Assembly: GCF_963676685.1 (NCBI RefSeq)
Contig: NC_092345.1
Location: forward strand, 82,649,592 to 82,713,591
From: Mytilus edulis
Taxonomy: Eukaryota; Mollusca; Bivalvia; Mytilida; Mytilidae
Length of the DNA: 64,000 nt
Direction of reading: 5' to 3'
Shown here piece after piece: positions 42,501 through 50,877 of this stretch. The notes beneath the pieces were generated by a model. It saw nothing but the letters and a program-made list of their open reading frames with translations, had not been told where the DNA came from and made no database searches. A program made the position numbers and the translations under genes. Position 1 is the stretch's first letter; the number at the start of each line of letters is the position of its first letter.

Positions 42501-43364
42501 TCAGAATTTTTTACATGCTTTTATTATTGCAATCGTTTAAAATCAAAGACAAATGTCAGGATAATTATTGCAGTAAAAGGTAAGGGTGCATAGGACATGT
42601 AGGAACAATACTTTCAAAATTTAAAATATTCATTTTTGATTTTGTGAAACATATCCCATGTCATTTTATGCAATGATACAACATTTAAAAAAATACTGAG
42701 TTTACAGTATTTATTTCAGTTTTAGATATATTTTGTTCATTAGGCACACAATTTAAACACAGAACAATTTTAAGAATTAAAAGCAGTCAACATTTTTTGG
42801 GTAAAGATTGAAATGCAATCAAAACCATAGGTTACTGACTTTATAATATCTAAATCTTCCAATGCTTATCACTACCTTTTTGATACACAAAATATAGTGC
42901 ATTCTATACATCCTATCCATGAACAATTCTAGAAATTAATCAATGTAATGTAACATATGCTCATATATTCTAGTCACAAAATGATAATACGCCTGTCAAG
43001 AAAATTACATAACTTTTGCAAGATGCAGGAATATAATATTGTTTAAAAAATATAAATGGTGTCATTGTTAACGTCGTCTTTAAAAATTGGAGTTATCTCC
43101 CATTGTTCAGAATTTTAGTTAAATCAACTAAAACCAATGATTTATTCAATGCAATATTTTATTTTACTTCCCACTGATAAACTAACACAATCTTAACCCT
43201 TCTGTGCTTACACACATTTTGATTTATTAAATGAATACAATTAAAATGTAAGTCATGAAATATTTGAAGGTTTATACTATTAATTAATCTTATTACATAT
43301 TCTAGATCTATTTATGCAATTGTCTACTTGATATTTACAGGCTTGGCTGAGCACACCCACGTAA
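6489..43364 (+). CDS. GOLGA4: Golgin-245/GOLGA4-like trans-Golgi tether, 23 exons, complete
   Basis: Coding exons: 6489-6569, 18079-18297, 19024-19068, 19106-19372, 19672-19719, 21075-21230, 21590-21730, 21999-22139, 23061-23295, 23519-23697, 23971-24090, 25327-25506, 26376-30942, 31423-31553, 32273-32470, 33053-33100, 36259-36383, 38299-38446, 39456-39524, 39841-39942, 40894-40941, 41203-41289, 43341-43364. All introns are GT/AG and all phases join, giving 7359 nt (2452 aa plus stop); as I recall human GOLGA4 is about 2230 aa. Three landmarks fix the identity: an N-terminal MFKNLKKKLEQG motif, conserved early coiled coil, and a C-terminal GRIP domain (about 2399-2452). Known for the family: the GRIP domain binds Arl1-GTP on trans-Golgi membranes, and the N-terminal motif, shared with golgin-97, captures endosome-derived vesicles through TBC1D23. 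Start: first ATG of the motif; the GTG just before it is not used. Exon ends are read by eye, without transcript support. Confidence 0.93.
6792..7067 (+). mobile_element. Helentron/pearl-like element F2, short, no tandem core
   Basis: After a T run: hairpin ATGCCCC ... GGGGCAT with inner CTACGATAGTAG, a CCGTTCGTTCGTCCGTCC simple repeat, unique sequence, the complementary arm GTGGGGCAT, hairpin GTGT-N-ACAC and end CTTG|TT. The last 50 bp recur at 35175-35226. Confidence 0.65.
7144..9713. mobile_element. outer TIR transposon (CAGGGNTMGAAATAAG ends), interrupted by an inner element
   Basis: The right end (9698-9713) is the complement of CAGGGTTCGAAATAAG; the left end is CAGGGGTAGAAATAAG (8734-8749), 14 of 16 matching. 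The flanking 5-mer ATTGC is found at 9714-9718 and, because the left tip was split by the inner element, at 7139-7143. Subterminal ACTTGCCC/GGGCAAGT motifs occur many times at both ends. No transposase recognised. Superfamily uncertain (hAT-like tips, but a 5-bp duplication). Confidence 0.72.
7150..8733. mobile_element. inner TIR transposon nested in the tip of the outer one
   Basis: Perfect 15-bp terminal inverted repeats CAGGGGTCACCACAC (7150-7164 and complement at 8719-8733) flanked by CAGGGG on both sides (7144-7149, 8734-8739). Subterminal inverted sequence includes CTTCTCCCT and hairpin CAGGGAGAAGTGACTTCTCC. It encodes no recognisable protein, so it is a non-autonomous copy of 1584 bp. 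Confidence 0.8.
9898..10876. mobile_element. non-autonomous TIR transposon, CAGGGGCGGAT ends
   Basis: Ends CAGGGGCGGATCCAGG and complement of CAGGGGCGGATTTAGG, directly flanked by AATGA (9893-9897 and 10877-10881). Tips resemble those of 3960-5157, but the internal sequence differs. No coding capacity apparent. Confidence 0.75.
10980..14857. mobile_element. element with inverted subterminal GGCGCAA clusters
   Basis: Left cluster 10997-11095 has four TTGCGCCA motifs; right cluster 14738-14840 has five complementary TGGCGCAA motifs. Both are capped by an ACGGGC arm (TTCACGGGC; GCCCGTTTTCAC). The exact tips are unclear. A third cluster sits at 408-500. Most of the body is the inner TTAA element. 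Confidence 0.6.
11389..14225. mobile_element. TTAA-flanked transposon (piggyBac/Kolobok-like) nested inside
   Basis: Ends AGGGAAACTTCGC and complement of AGGGAAAATTCAC, each bordered by TTAA (11385-11388 and 14226-14229). TTAA targets are used by piggyBac and Kolobok elements. It is 2837 bp. Small frames at 11815-12039 (-) and 13556-13750 (+) match no transposase I know. Confidence 0.7.
14858..15716. other. intron sequence, nothing firm
   Basis: A GC-richer patch at 14880-14970 (repeated CCTGCCTTTT and GTGCCYTTTT phrases) looks repeat-derived. No exon with splice sites was recognised. Confidence 0.4.
15717..16823 (+). mobile_element. Helentron/pearl-like element F3 in golgin intron 1
   Basis: After TTTTT: a 35-nt hairpin (GTCGAGC ... 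GCTCGAC with inner TGCAAC/GTTGCA), a GCGGCGGCTAC-type simple repeat, then six tandem units of about 150 bp, each with TGACCTTGACCTCATTTTCA. It ends AAGGCGAGAC, a GTGTGCAC palindrome and CTTG|TT. The short ORF at its start is part of the repeat. Confidence 0.75.
16824..18078. other. end of golgin intron 1, nothing recognised
   Basis: AT-rich, no repeat or exon recognised before the exon 2 acceptor at 18078. Confidence 0.4.
18079..19719 (+). CDS. GOLGA4: golgin exons 2-5: linker and start of coiled coil
   Basis: Exons 18079-18297 (residues 28-100), 19024-19068 (101-115), 19106-19372 (116-204) and 19672-19719 (205-220), all phase 0. Exons 2-3 are a polar, Ser/Thr/Gln-rich, probably disordered linker. 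Exon 4 has a Ser-rich stretch and then a segment, around SKEDLYMLIKRFERRAYKYK, that matches the start of the vertebrate GOLGA4 coiled coil. The 45-nt exon 3 is short and in-frame with clean splice sites (TTTTAG|ACAGAA, AAT|GTAAAT); it is the least certain exon and may be optional. Confidence 0.82.
19877..20615. mobile_element. TIR transposon, CAGTCAGGGGACTTACT ends, in golgin intron 5
   Basis: About 33-bp inverted ends beginning CAGTCAGGGGACTTACT and continuing AAATAAGTGATTTT. TATAT lies directly on both sides (19872-19876, 20616-20620). Internal AAGTGATTTTT-type motifs recur several times in both orientations. Non-coding, 739 bp. Confidence 0.75.
21075..25506 (+). CDS. GOLGA4: golgin exons 6-12: N-terminal coiled coil
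   Basis: Exons 21075-21230, 21590-21730, 21999-22139, 23061-23295, 23519-23697, 23971-24090 and 25327-25506 encode residues 221-604. Only the junction between the exons ending 23295 and starting 23519 is phase 1; the others are phase 0. Two segments are recognisably co-linear with vertebrate GOLGA4: one around QDKAFRRISELKEQIKLD and one around VKRLEGLLSRCKDTIKTNKE. The rest is charged heptad-like sequence rich in Glu, Lys and Gln. Introns carry a TIR element (19877-20615), a mussel repeat (21835-21963) and a perfect palindrome (22503-22584). Confidence 0.9.
21835..21963 (+). repeat. R1 repeat, 3' part, in golgin intron 7
   Basis: GGGGACCAGCTGAAGCCTGC ... GTCAGGTTGTTGTCTTTTTG ACACATT follows the 3' half of the copy at 58703-59030. 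Confidence 0.65.
22503..22584. repeat. perfect 33-bp inverted repeat, 16-nt loop
   Basis: Arms 22503-22535 and 22552-22584 are exact reverse complements (GTAATAATCACTTTGTATAA... ). Located in golgin intron 8, it would form a long hairpin in the pre-mRNA. Confidence 0.9.
24771..25265 (+). mobile_element. Helentron-like element F4, 5'-truncated copy
   Basis: Follows the 3' part of 33280-34538 (TCAGGTCAAGATCTAACTGC, GTCAACATGAYCAAAATGGT, ACACATCACCATCACCAAAA). It ends with the perfect palindrome AGGCTCTTAAGAGCCT and CTAG|TT. Golgin intron 11. Confidence 0.7.
25507..26375. other. golgin intron 12, nothing recognised
   Basis: AT-rich intron; the short - strand frame at 25801-26040 has no support. 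Confidence 0.4.
26376..30942 (+). CDS. GOLGA4: golgin exon 13: giant central coiled-coil exon
   Basis: A single 4567-nt exon encodes residues 605-2126 as nearly uninterrupted coiled coil, rich in Glu, Lys, Gln, Leu and Ser and poor in Pro and Trp. It opens after TTGCAG at 26375 and ends TTA G|GTAAGG in phase 1. The open frame continues to 31040, but that tail is hydrophobic intronic sequence after a strong donor. Long coiled coils space the vesicle-binding end from the Golgi-anchored end. A 21-nt tandem duplication near 30580-30620 repeats LSHDKEE twice. Confidence 0.92.
31423..36383 (+). CDS. GOLGA4: golgin exons 14-17
   Basis: Exons 31423-31553 (residues 2127-2170), 32273-32470 (2171-2236), 33053-33100 (2237-2252) and 36259-36383 (2253-2293). 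They continue the coiled coil, then enter a less regular linker (ATDSSIIEPQ, then HHNQLAISALQPGSTNIPQL). The last exon ends CAT AG|GTGAGC in phase 2, exactly what exon 18 (A|CTA GAG) needs. A Helentron-like element fills much of the intron before exon 17. Donors and acceptors are all GT/AG. Confidence 0.87.
31740..31828. repeat. AAGGTCTTTCC-type repeat pair
   Basis: Two copies of an AAGGTCTTT...CACG(C/A)..AGAGGAR.GACCTT palindromic unit (31741-31771 and 31797-31827) in golgin intron 14. Confidence 0.45.
33280..34538 (+). mobile_element. Helentron-like element F4 in golgin intron 16
   Basis: Starts after ATT with hairpin AGCTCAC ... GTGAGCT, then about two internal units of roughly 500 bp (each with ATGCAGTTTTTGGCTTAYAA and AGCATTTAGAGCAAATCTGA). 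It ends GGTGAGC (complementary to the start), hairpin AGGCTCT-TT-AGAGCCT, then CTAG|TT. A 3' hairpin followed by CTRR is the hallmark end of rolling-circle (Helitron-type) elements. Confidence 0.75.
35175..35450. repeat. F2 element tail plus an interspersed repeat also at 52815-53010 (inverted)
   Basis: 35175-35226 repeats the end of F2 (AAAATGATAGTGCGAGTGG). 35270-35450 is similar to the reverse complement of 52815-53010, sharing GAAGTTTTCTATA...TTTGATATAATTTGTCCCAA. Confidence 0.55.
36905..38298 (+). repeat. 17 exact 82-bp tandem copies of golgin exon 18's 5' half plus splice acceptor
   Basis: Units start every 82 bp from 36905 with ACTAGAGATAGCAGAACTAC and end CCTTTCTATTGTAG. There are no indels in 1394 bp. 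Variable sites (GTAGAAG/GTTGAAG, AACTC/AATTC, CACTTATTG/CACTCATTG/CACTCTTTG, ACACACCC/ACACATCC) show that units 4-10 (37151-37724) are repeated identically as units 11-17 (37725-38298). The acceptor of unit 3 is altered (GTATAC instead of GTAGAC). Confidence 0.95.
38299..38446 (+). CDS. GOLGA4: golgin exon 18 (functional copy of the repeated exon half)
   Basis: This 148-nt exon encodes residues 2294-2343, starting RLEIAELQGRSEMNSLQPPL and continuing through DTPFRKKRVHFEDQ to a donor at GAG|GTAAAC. Its first 75 or so bases, with the preceding polypyrimidine tract and TAG, are repeated 17 times upstream (36905-38298). Only this last copy continues in frame: the others run from the end of the copied exon into the next unit's CTATTGTAG, which reads as a stop. 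The correct mRNA therefore requires skipping 17 upstream acceptor copies. Confidence 0.87.
38653..39388 (+). mobile_element. Helentron/pearl-like element F1, diverged copy in golgin intron 18
   Basis: Same plan as 5311-6352: after TTTTT, ATAAGCCC, a TGTCTGTCCATCTGTCTGTC simple repeat, four tandem units of about 145-165 bp (TTTTGGACAATAACTC, TTGGTGAATTGYTTATATCT), then the TGCGCTCATAGTGCA hairpin and GCTG|TTT. One unit contains a C12-A10 run (39053-39075). Confidence 0.7.
39456..43364 (+). CDS. GOLGA4: golgin exons 19-23: GRIP domain and stop
   Basis: Exons 39456-39524, 39841-39942, 40894-40941, 41203-41289 and 43341-43364. The GRIP domain is split over the last four: YLKNILYQYMMGRETK, then TLSRVIGTVVHFNDEQM...REDAKTN, then AWLSTPT and TAA. 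Vertebrate GOLGA4 has the closely similar EYLRKVLFEYMMGRETKT segment. The Tyr that opens the motif, needed in the family for Arl1 binding, is the first codon of the exon at 40894. The final coding exon is only 24 nt. Confidence 0.93.
40330..40736. mobile_element. MITE with about 38-bp inverted ends in golgin intron 20
   Basis: AGTCCGTTTGACTTCTATAA ... at the left and its near-perfect complement at the right (two mismatches in about 39). 407 bp, non-coding. Target duplication not resolved. Confidence 0.75.
41290..43340. other. golgin intron 22; weak repeat near its end
   Basis: No exon or ORF of note. 43085-43200 (GGAGTTATCTCCCATTGTTC ... ) weakly resembles 32085-32215 and 49727-49910, a degenerate repeat tail. 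Confidence 0.4.
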
Positions 43365-44640
43365 AGAACAAGTTGTTATATAAAACTAGTTCGTGAAACC
43401 AAAGACACCAAGTAGAAATCCAGTACATATCTTAGACAGTACCAAGTTAAAAACCAATCAGGTGTCCTGAATATCCTCGTAGAATAGTTGGAATATCTGT
43501 AATGTTAGCATTATTCAGATACTGGATATGCCTGTATTGTTATATTATTGTGCTGTTTGTTCACTATTTATTTTGTTAAGAAATAAAATTGTATCGGTTT
43601 GTTTCTGTAAATTCAGTACAAAAGATAACTTGCTTAAAGATTTTGCTTGTATTTTTGAAACATCTCAACAAAGGCTGTGAGAAAATCTGAGTAAGAGCTG
43701 TGATAAAATGTTTTTATTATATCAATACTAAATGATGTCACATGGGAGATCTGTCAGATGTTAGCAAACAAAGGCTAATGTCAGAATAAACAAAGTCAAA
43801 AGAGTCGAGCTTTATTTTGTTTTGCCATTTAATTATGGAATCACACAATCAAATTTCTTATGGAATACATCTTCAATTGAGAGTTAATATCTCAGCAGTT
43901 GGTATTTTTTTTTAGCAAGAATTGGTTTATTGAATCACATTTTTTTCATCATCTCATTCTGCAATCGGATAAGTTTTGAAATACATTTAGTATCTTGCTT
44001 TATCCAATTGGATTGCTTTGGTATTTCACTTGTCTGTGATGATATTTACTAAGTATGGAAGATAAAAAGATAAAACCATTAGTTTGTCTTACAAAGGGAG
44101 CTAATCCACTAAAACCTGAGTGATAACTGAAATGTTTGTCATTTGTGTTCTGAAATTTACTGGTGCTGTGCAACACATTGCCTAGAGTAATACAAAATAT
44201 GTAAATATCTCTTACCGGTAGTTTTGTTATTTATGAAATTGATGGTTAATATGTATTTTCTGATGAATGAATCATATGTCTGGGTTTTGGGACCAATTGG
44301 TTGTTATACAAGGTTTAATGTTTCATTGTCAAAGGTTGTGTTAGTAAATTGAAATAACATATGTAAAAAAACTGAAAGCTTCAATATCTGTCAAATGCAT
44401 GTATATTTTAAGGAAATAAGAAAATTTAATATGATGGAAATTAATTCATAAAAGGAATTTTATCTTTCATGGTAAAAGTTGATGAATACATACATGTCTG
44501 CAAGTAATATTATTGAACAAGATATCCTTCTGTGCCTGTTACATGTAGAATCAGTAGTGACTATCACCAGTAACATGTTATGTACTATTTATAGAGTTGT
44601 ATGTAAATAAAAGTAGTAATATAATGTTGTGTAATGTCAA
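43365..44640 (+). other. golgin 3' UTR with candidate polyadenylation signals
   Basis: AT-rich, non-coding sequence follows the TAA. AATAAA occurs at 43582-43587 and again at 44606-44611, so a short (about 0.2 kb) or long (about 1.25 kb) 3' UTR is possible. No ORF of note. Confidence 0.5.
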
Positions 44641-47600
44641 GTATAATTCCTTTGTTTTATGTGATGTCTTGTTTACTCTGATTTGATTATATGATTGTTT
44701 AATCTCTTTTGTCAAAAGAAAGGCATTAAGTATTAAATATTTCATAATTGCAAAATTTTATTATTATATGTTTGCCTCAGAGTTAGATTTGAGGATGTTA
44801 TTTTATCAGAATGAAATGTATAAAATTCAAATTTAAGCACTTAAGTAGGATAATTATTTTTTGTGAAGAATGTTTTATGTCGTGTTGAAAAAGTTGAGAT
44901 GACATATTGTTATATGATCTATGTTTGTGTGACAGTCCTGCTACTGGTAAACGTAATGTAGTTTTATGTGATAGCAATACTAAGTTTCATGATTGAATAC
45001 TTCAATTTGTGAATTATTTACAGTTGTATCTGATAAATTGTATGATATTTATGACATGGTGGATTCATTGGACTTCAGTTGTTGGTTAATTTCTAAATTA
45101 TAAATTTAACTTTAACTTAATTTGCTGATGACATCAAATTTGTCAAAGAAAGCATCAAGAATAGAATAACTTATACTCTATGTAAAAAGCTAGCTTTGGC
45201 TTAAATTCATGGATGACCGGTAATATATATTATTATTCTGCATAATGCTATTGCCAGCCTTAGTCACTTCATTTAAACATGGTAGATCACTGTGTTAAGT
45301 GAACACAGACATTTTGTTTTATTCAAGTTTTTTCATTTGGTCCTGAGTATGTCGCACTAAAGGGGATACATGTGCAGTGGTCAATCCATGGAAGAAGGTT
45401 CTGGGGGTGGAACCCCTTTTCTTGTGGACAATCAATGCATTTGAATGGGAAAATATTGTTGGAGCCCCTTTATCCTGGGTTGGGAACCTCCCTTTTAAAA
45501 ATTGCTGGCTCCTCCCCTGCATGTTTACCACAATAAACACAATACATGGGTGGTAACTTTGAAGTTGATGAATCTGTTTATATACTTTCTTATCTGTCAC
45601 ATTACTATGAAATAGGTTTTAAAACATTTGACTCATTATCAATACAGCAGCTGTAAAGTACTTGACTATGCCATACATCTGGTCTTGGTTTCTTATATAT
45701 CATTCTTTGATAATCAAGAGTCAAAAGTAATTGCAGGACTGTTATTAATTAGTAAATGAAATATATTTAAGATTAAAGTCTGTTCATATATTTTAAAAAT
45801 AATCAATCCTTGAAATTTTTTTTTCTTTTTTTTTATATATAGTTTTGCAACATTTAACTGTAACATAAGGAAGATAATAGATCAATGAAATCAATTAGTT
45901 TATGACCTTGTTAATAATTTATTTCCTGAAATATTGGGGTTTGTGCAATTATATTACTTCCTTGTTTGATAGTTGATTTGTTATGAATATGTTATTCTAT
46001 TATTTTATGGTTATTTTTGTCACATCATATTACGGTTTCAAAATTTTCACATTAAAGTAAAATGAACTAGGTCAAGAAGAGTTTGAGTGCCTAGAGATAT
46101 TTCATCTTTTAGTTTATTTATAAATGATAATTTATAGGTAATAGAGAAGTTTGACCTTTAAAACAGTTCTTGGAAATGTGCTTTATTCAGCAAATGGTAA
46201 AAACACATCAAAAACATGTCAAATCTTAATAAAATACTAGGGAAATAGGCATTGCATTTCCAGTATATGTGAAAGCTAATACATTAATTGAATCAGATTC
46301 TCTTTTTTATAGAAAATAGGTGTGACATTAAATTTTCCAGAAAACTGGTCGCCAGAAAAATTTGAAGCTGTGATAGCTCTACCTGTGATGTATTCTGATA
46401 TTGACTTTGTACTTATACCTGCATTCTTTGTTTTGTAATTTGTTCAAAAGTATTCTTACAATTTACATTTTCTTTAAGTGCTACAAAACTCAGAAGACAA
46501 CAATTTTATATACAATTCCTTGGTTTTTCCTTGTATTTACAAATTTCAAAAATAAAATATATTTGCATTGATCTGGCACTGGTTTTGTCCAAATCATGTC
46601 CCATATTATTCAGTTCAAAATATTATATGTACTGTTTTGGAATTTATAAAAAAAGATATTCTGTTTAAATTAAAAAAATAGAAAATGCAAGTGTTATGTA
46701 TAAAGAAAGTATAATGAAAAAAGATTTTTATCACATGTATTTCTGAAGTTTTTCATCAGCCTTATTTCCCAAGTCTGCCATGAACTCTTTTCTTTTCCTC
46801 ATTTAAGGAGTTAACCTCCGTAAAATCTCTTACAAGTTGCATAAGAATTAAACATAGATTGCGTTGTGACATGGAAAATTTTGCGAAGCATTTTGATTCT
46901 GTTTTTTAAGATTTCTTTTTTCAGTTTTCCATAGTTATCATAGGTTTTATCATTTCTATGTATTGGAAATTTTTTGGATGTACACTTTTCATCAGTTTTC
47001 AATTGAATAGAATGAACAGTCAAACAGAAAAGGAAAAAAATAATTTTAATTGAAACCTTTTTTTCTGATGTGAATATGCATAATCAGTAAAGTTCTCAAA
47101 GACTAGCATTTAAAAAAAGACAACATGTATCCTGGCATTTTGACATGTTATTTATTAGTGTTGTAAGGATATGATACTCAGTCAATATACTCCTAGCAGT
47201 ATAATACTGCAAGCTTTTATTTAATTTAAACAATGTCCTTTTCATATTTGTTTTGTTTACAACAGTAACCAGTCATGAATAAACCAAACCATTAGATCAT
47301 ATTAATCAGAAATATTGTCCATTTCATTTAAATGGTATTCATACCATTCTCAAACTTTTGAAAATGAAACAAATAATTTAATGAGAAGGTATGATAAGGC
47401 TTTACTGGCCCCTTAAATTAGAAAATCAAAAAGTGTTATGATTATTGTCCAAATAACATCTTTCAGATGTTCATTCGACATAAGTCCTTAGATATCAGTA
47501 TTAAGTTGTTAAACTACCTTTTTCTCACATATTTGCATTAGGGCTTCCAACATTTTGCATTTCCAAACTGAAAAAAATAACAAAGGTAGCTTATTTTGAG

Positions 47601-48360
47601 ATCTTGTACAAAGTTCTAGAATAAAATTTGCAATTTCAAGGGTCAAATGATGGCTCTTATCATACCTCCTATTTATATATAATTAGTGTTGTTAAGTTAT
47701 AAAGAAATATGATTTCCATATAAATGCCATCTCAAATGCATTATATCATATGTATCTTTTTAATTTAGAATAAATCATTTATAAATTATCAGCCAAAATA
47801 TAACTGTCTTCTGTGTTGCTGTTCAATCATTGCAGTGCGGTATAAAGTTGTGATATTTATGAGGGTTAAAAGATGATATGCTCATGCTTTACATTACTTT
47901 ATATTCATGATTATATAATTGACACTGTTGATAAAGTATATCACCAATACTTCTTGATTGTTATTATGATTACATATTTTATGAATCAATAAATCTATTT
48001 TTAAACTAATTCTTTGGTATTGATTTACTGTTTGTTCGTGTGTTTGCTTTAGTATTGTTAATTAAAATCTGGTGAAAAGTCTATACTATAAATTTCATCA
48101 ATGTTTTCTATGAACAATACATTTTTAGGGGTATTATTTTCGCTTACCTTGTTGTTGGAAGGGTCAGTATAACCTAGTGTTATAGCTCAATATGTCAGAA
48201 GGTACATGAGCTGGACAATCACAACAAACAAACGGAGCTAAAATTATATTGATGTCTCTGTGTCCATGGGTTCAAGTTGTGTCTGATTCAGAACTTTTAA
48301 ATGTCTTAAAGGATCTAAATGACCCCCTGATTTTTTTGCAAAATGAGTTTTAAAGTTTTT
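44641..48360. other. intergenic; one CAGGGGAGGAGCC-type repeat at 45375-45521
   Basis: 45375-45521 (- strand sense GGAGGAGCCAGCAATTTTTA ... GGGGTTCCACCCCCAGAACC) looks like a short transposon fragment. Elsewhere AT-rich sequence with no gene recognised; AATAAA occurs at 47988-47993 without a gene to serve. Confidence 0.4.
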
Positions 48361-50335
48361 ATACGACTGCAAAATTTGAAAAAAATTTCGTCGTATATTG
48401 CTATCACGTTGGCGTCGTCGTCTGCGTCGTCGTCGTCCGAATACTTTTAGTTTTCGCACTCTAACTTTAGTAAAAGTGAATGGAAATCTATGAAATTTTA
48501 ACACAAGGTTTATGACCACAAAAGGAAGGTTGGTATTGATTTTGGGAGTTTTGGTCCCAACATTTTAGGAATTAGGGGCCAAAAAGGGCCCAAATAAGCA
48601 TTTTCTTGGTTTTCGCACTATAACTTTAGTTGAAGTTAATAGAAATCTATGAAATTTTGACACAAGGTTTATGACCACAAAAGAACGGTTGGGATTGATT
48701 TTGGGAGTTTTGGTTTCAACAGTTTAGGAATTAGGGGCCAAAAAAGGGCCCAAATAAGCATTATTCTTGGTTTTCGCACAATAACTTTAGTTTAAGTAAA
48801 TAGAAATCAATGAAATTTAAACACAATGTTAATGACTACAAAAGGAAGGTTGGTATTGATTTTGGGAGTTTAGGTCCCAACAGTTTAGGAATTAGGGGCC
48901 AAAAAGGGACCCAAATAAGCATTTTTCTTGGTTTTCGCACCATAACGTTAGTATAAGTAAATAGAAATCTATGAAATTTAAACACAAGGTTTATGACCAT
49001 AAAAGGAAGGTTGGTATTGATTTTGGGAGTTTTGGTCCTAACATAATAAGGGGCCCAAAGGGTCCAAAATTAAACTTTGTTTGATTTCATCAAAATTGAA
49101 TAATTGGGGTTCTTTGATATGCCGAATCTAACTGTCATGACTGTGTATGTAGATTCTTAACTTTTGGTCCCGTTTTCAAATTGATCTACATTAAGGTCCA
49201 AAGGGTCCAAAATTAAACTTAGTCTGATTTTGACAAAAAATGAATCAGTTAGGTTCTTTGATATGCTGAATCTAAAAATGTACTTAGATTCTTGATTATT
49301 GGCCCAGTTTTCAAGTTGGTCCAAATCGGGGTCCAAAATTAAACTTTGTTTGATTTCATCAAAAATTGTATAAATGGGGTTCTTTGATATACCAAATCTA
49401 ACTGTGTATGTAGATTCTTCATTTTTGGTCCTGTTTTCAAATTGGTCTACACTAAAGTCCAAAGGGTCCAAAATTAAACTTAGTCTGATTTTAACAAAAA
49501 TTGAAATCTTGGGGTTCTTTGATATGCTGAATCCAAAAATGTACTTAGATTTTTTATTATGGGCCCAGTTTTCAAGTTGGTCCAAATCAGGATCTAAAAT
49601 TATTATATTAAGTATTGTGCAATAGCAAGTCTTTTCAATTGCACAGTATTGTGCAATGGCAAGAAATATCTAATTGCACAATATTGTGAAATAGCAAATT
49701 TTTTTTTTAATTAGAGTTATCTTTCTTTGTCCAGAATAGTAAGCAAGAAATATCTAATTGCAAAATATTGTGCAATAGCAAGATTTTTTTTAATTGGAGT
49801 TATCTTTCTTTGTCCAGAATCAACTTAAATCTTTGTTATATACAATAAACAATGTATATTCACTTTTTACTACCAACTGATAAATTAAAATAATCTTTAC
49901 CATTCAGTGATAACAAGCAGTTTTTTTACATCTTAATACTTTATGATGTATTTAAATGAGTAGTTATTGTTGCAAACTCCATTAGAAATTTTAATTGAGA
50001 TTAGTTTTTGAATAAGGGAAAGGGGGATGTGATTAAAAAAATTGGGTTCAATTTTTCTCATTTGAAATTTCATAAAGAAAAAAGAACATTTCTTCAAACA
50101 TTTTTTTGAGAGGATTAATATTCAACAGCATAGTGAATTGCTCTAAGAGAAAACAAAAATTTTAAGTTCATTAGAACACATTCATTCTGTGTCAGAAACC
50201 TATGCTGTGTCAACTATTTAATCACAATCCAAATTTAGAGCTGAATCCAGCTTGAATGTTGTGTCCATCCTTGCCCCAACCGTTCAGGGTTCAACCTCTG
50301 CGGTCGTATAAAGCTACGCCCTGCGGAGCATCTGG
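48361..50335 (+). mobile_element. Helentron/pearl-like element F5 with two tandem arrays
   Basis: After TTTTT: ATACGAC ... GTCGTAT hairpin, a GTCGTCGTCTGCGTCGTCG simple repeat, four units of about 160 bp (TTTTCGCAC.ATAACTTTAG, TTTGGGAGTTTTGGTC), then four of about 130 bp (AATTAAACTTWGTYTGATTT) in which types alternate. It ends GGTCGTATA (complement of the start), hairpin GCTACGC-CCT-GCGGAGC and CTGG|TT. ORFs here are tandem-repeat artefacts. Confidence 0.78.
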
Positions 50336-50877
50336 TTGTCTATTAGGTCAACGTCACAAACTTCCGACATCTTCACCTACCTATATTTGAATATACAGTC
50401 TTTGGCTGTTAACATCTTGTAAATGCCTTGAAAGATCTTTTGATATGATATTTTAGCCAAACACCACATGATTTGTCACAACTAAGGTTGGAATGTCTGT
50501 CTGCCATGTCAAGGTTACAAACAGTTCAAGTTTACATCCCGATATTCAATTTCAAAAGTAGATACATATTGTGAACTGATGAATGCCTTAAAAATGTAAG
50601 TGCTTGGTATTATTTTTATCCATTATAAGAGGGTATATTGTGAATAAGATTGAAATTTCTGCATGGTCGATATCAATACCTTGTATATTTTTTATGAATA
50701 CCAGGGACAGAGTTACATTTTATGAGCTTTTTCTCAGAATTTCTATAGTTTGTACATACATTGTAGACTGCTTAGTGTATGTTCTGTCTGACATAAGGAA
50801 GCTATCTTCACTTTCTTGGTTTATTGATTTAATAAACTGTTGAAGTAAAATTTACAGATTTAATCAGTTTGTCACTT

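Noticed and set aside
45319-45600. 93-aa - strand frame
   Set aside because: Its centre is a short CAGGGGAGGAGCC-type repeat; no homologous protein is recognised.
49157-49585. 142-aa - strand frame with repeated DQLENW and SISKNP phrases
   Set aside because: It lies in the tandem units of element F5; the apparent protein repeats are the DNA repeat read in one frame.
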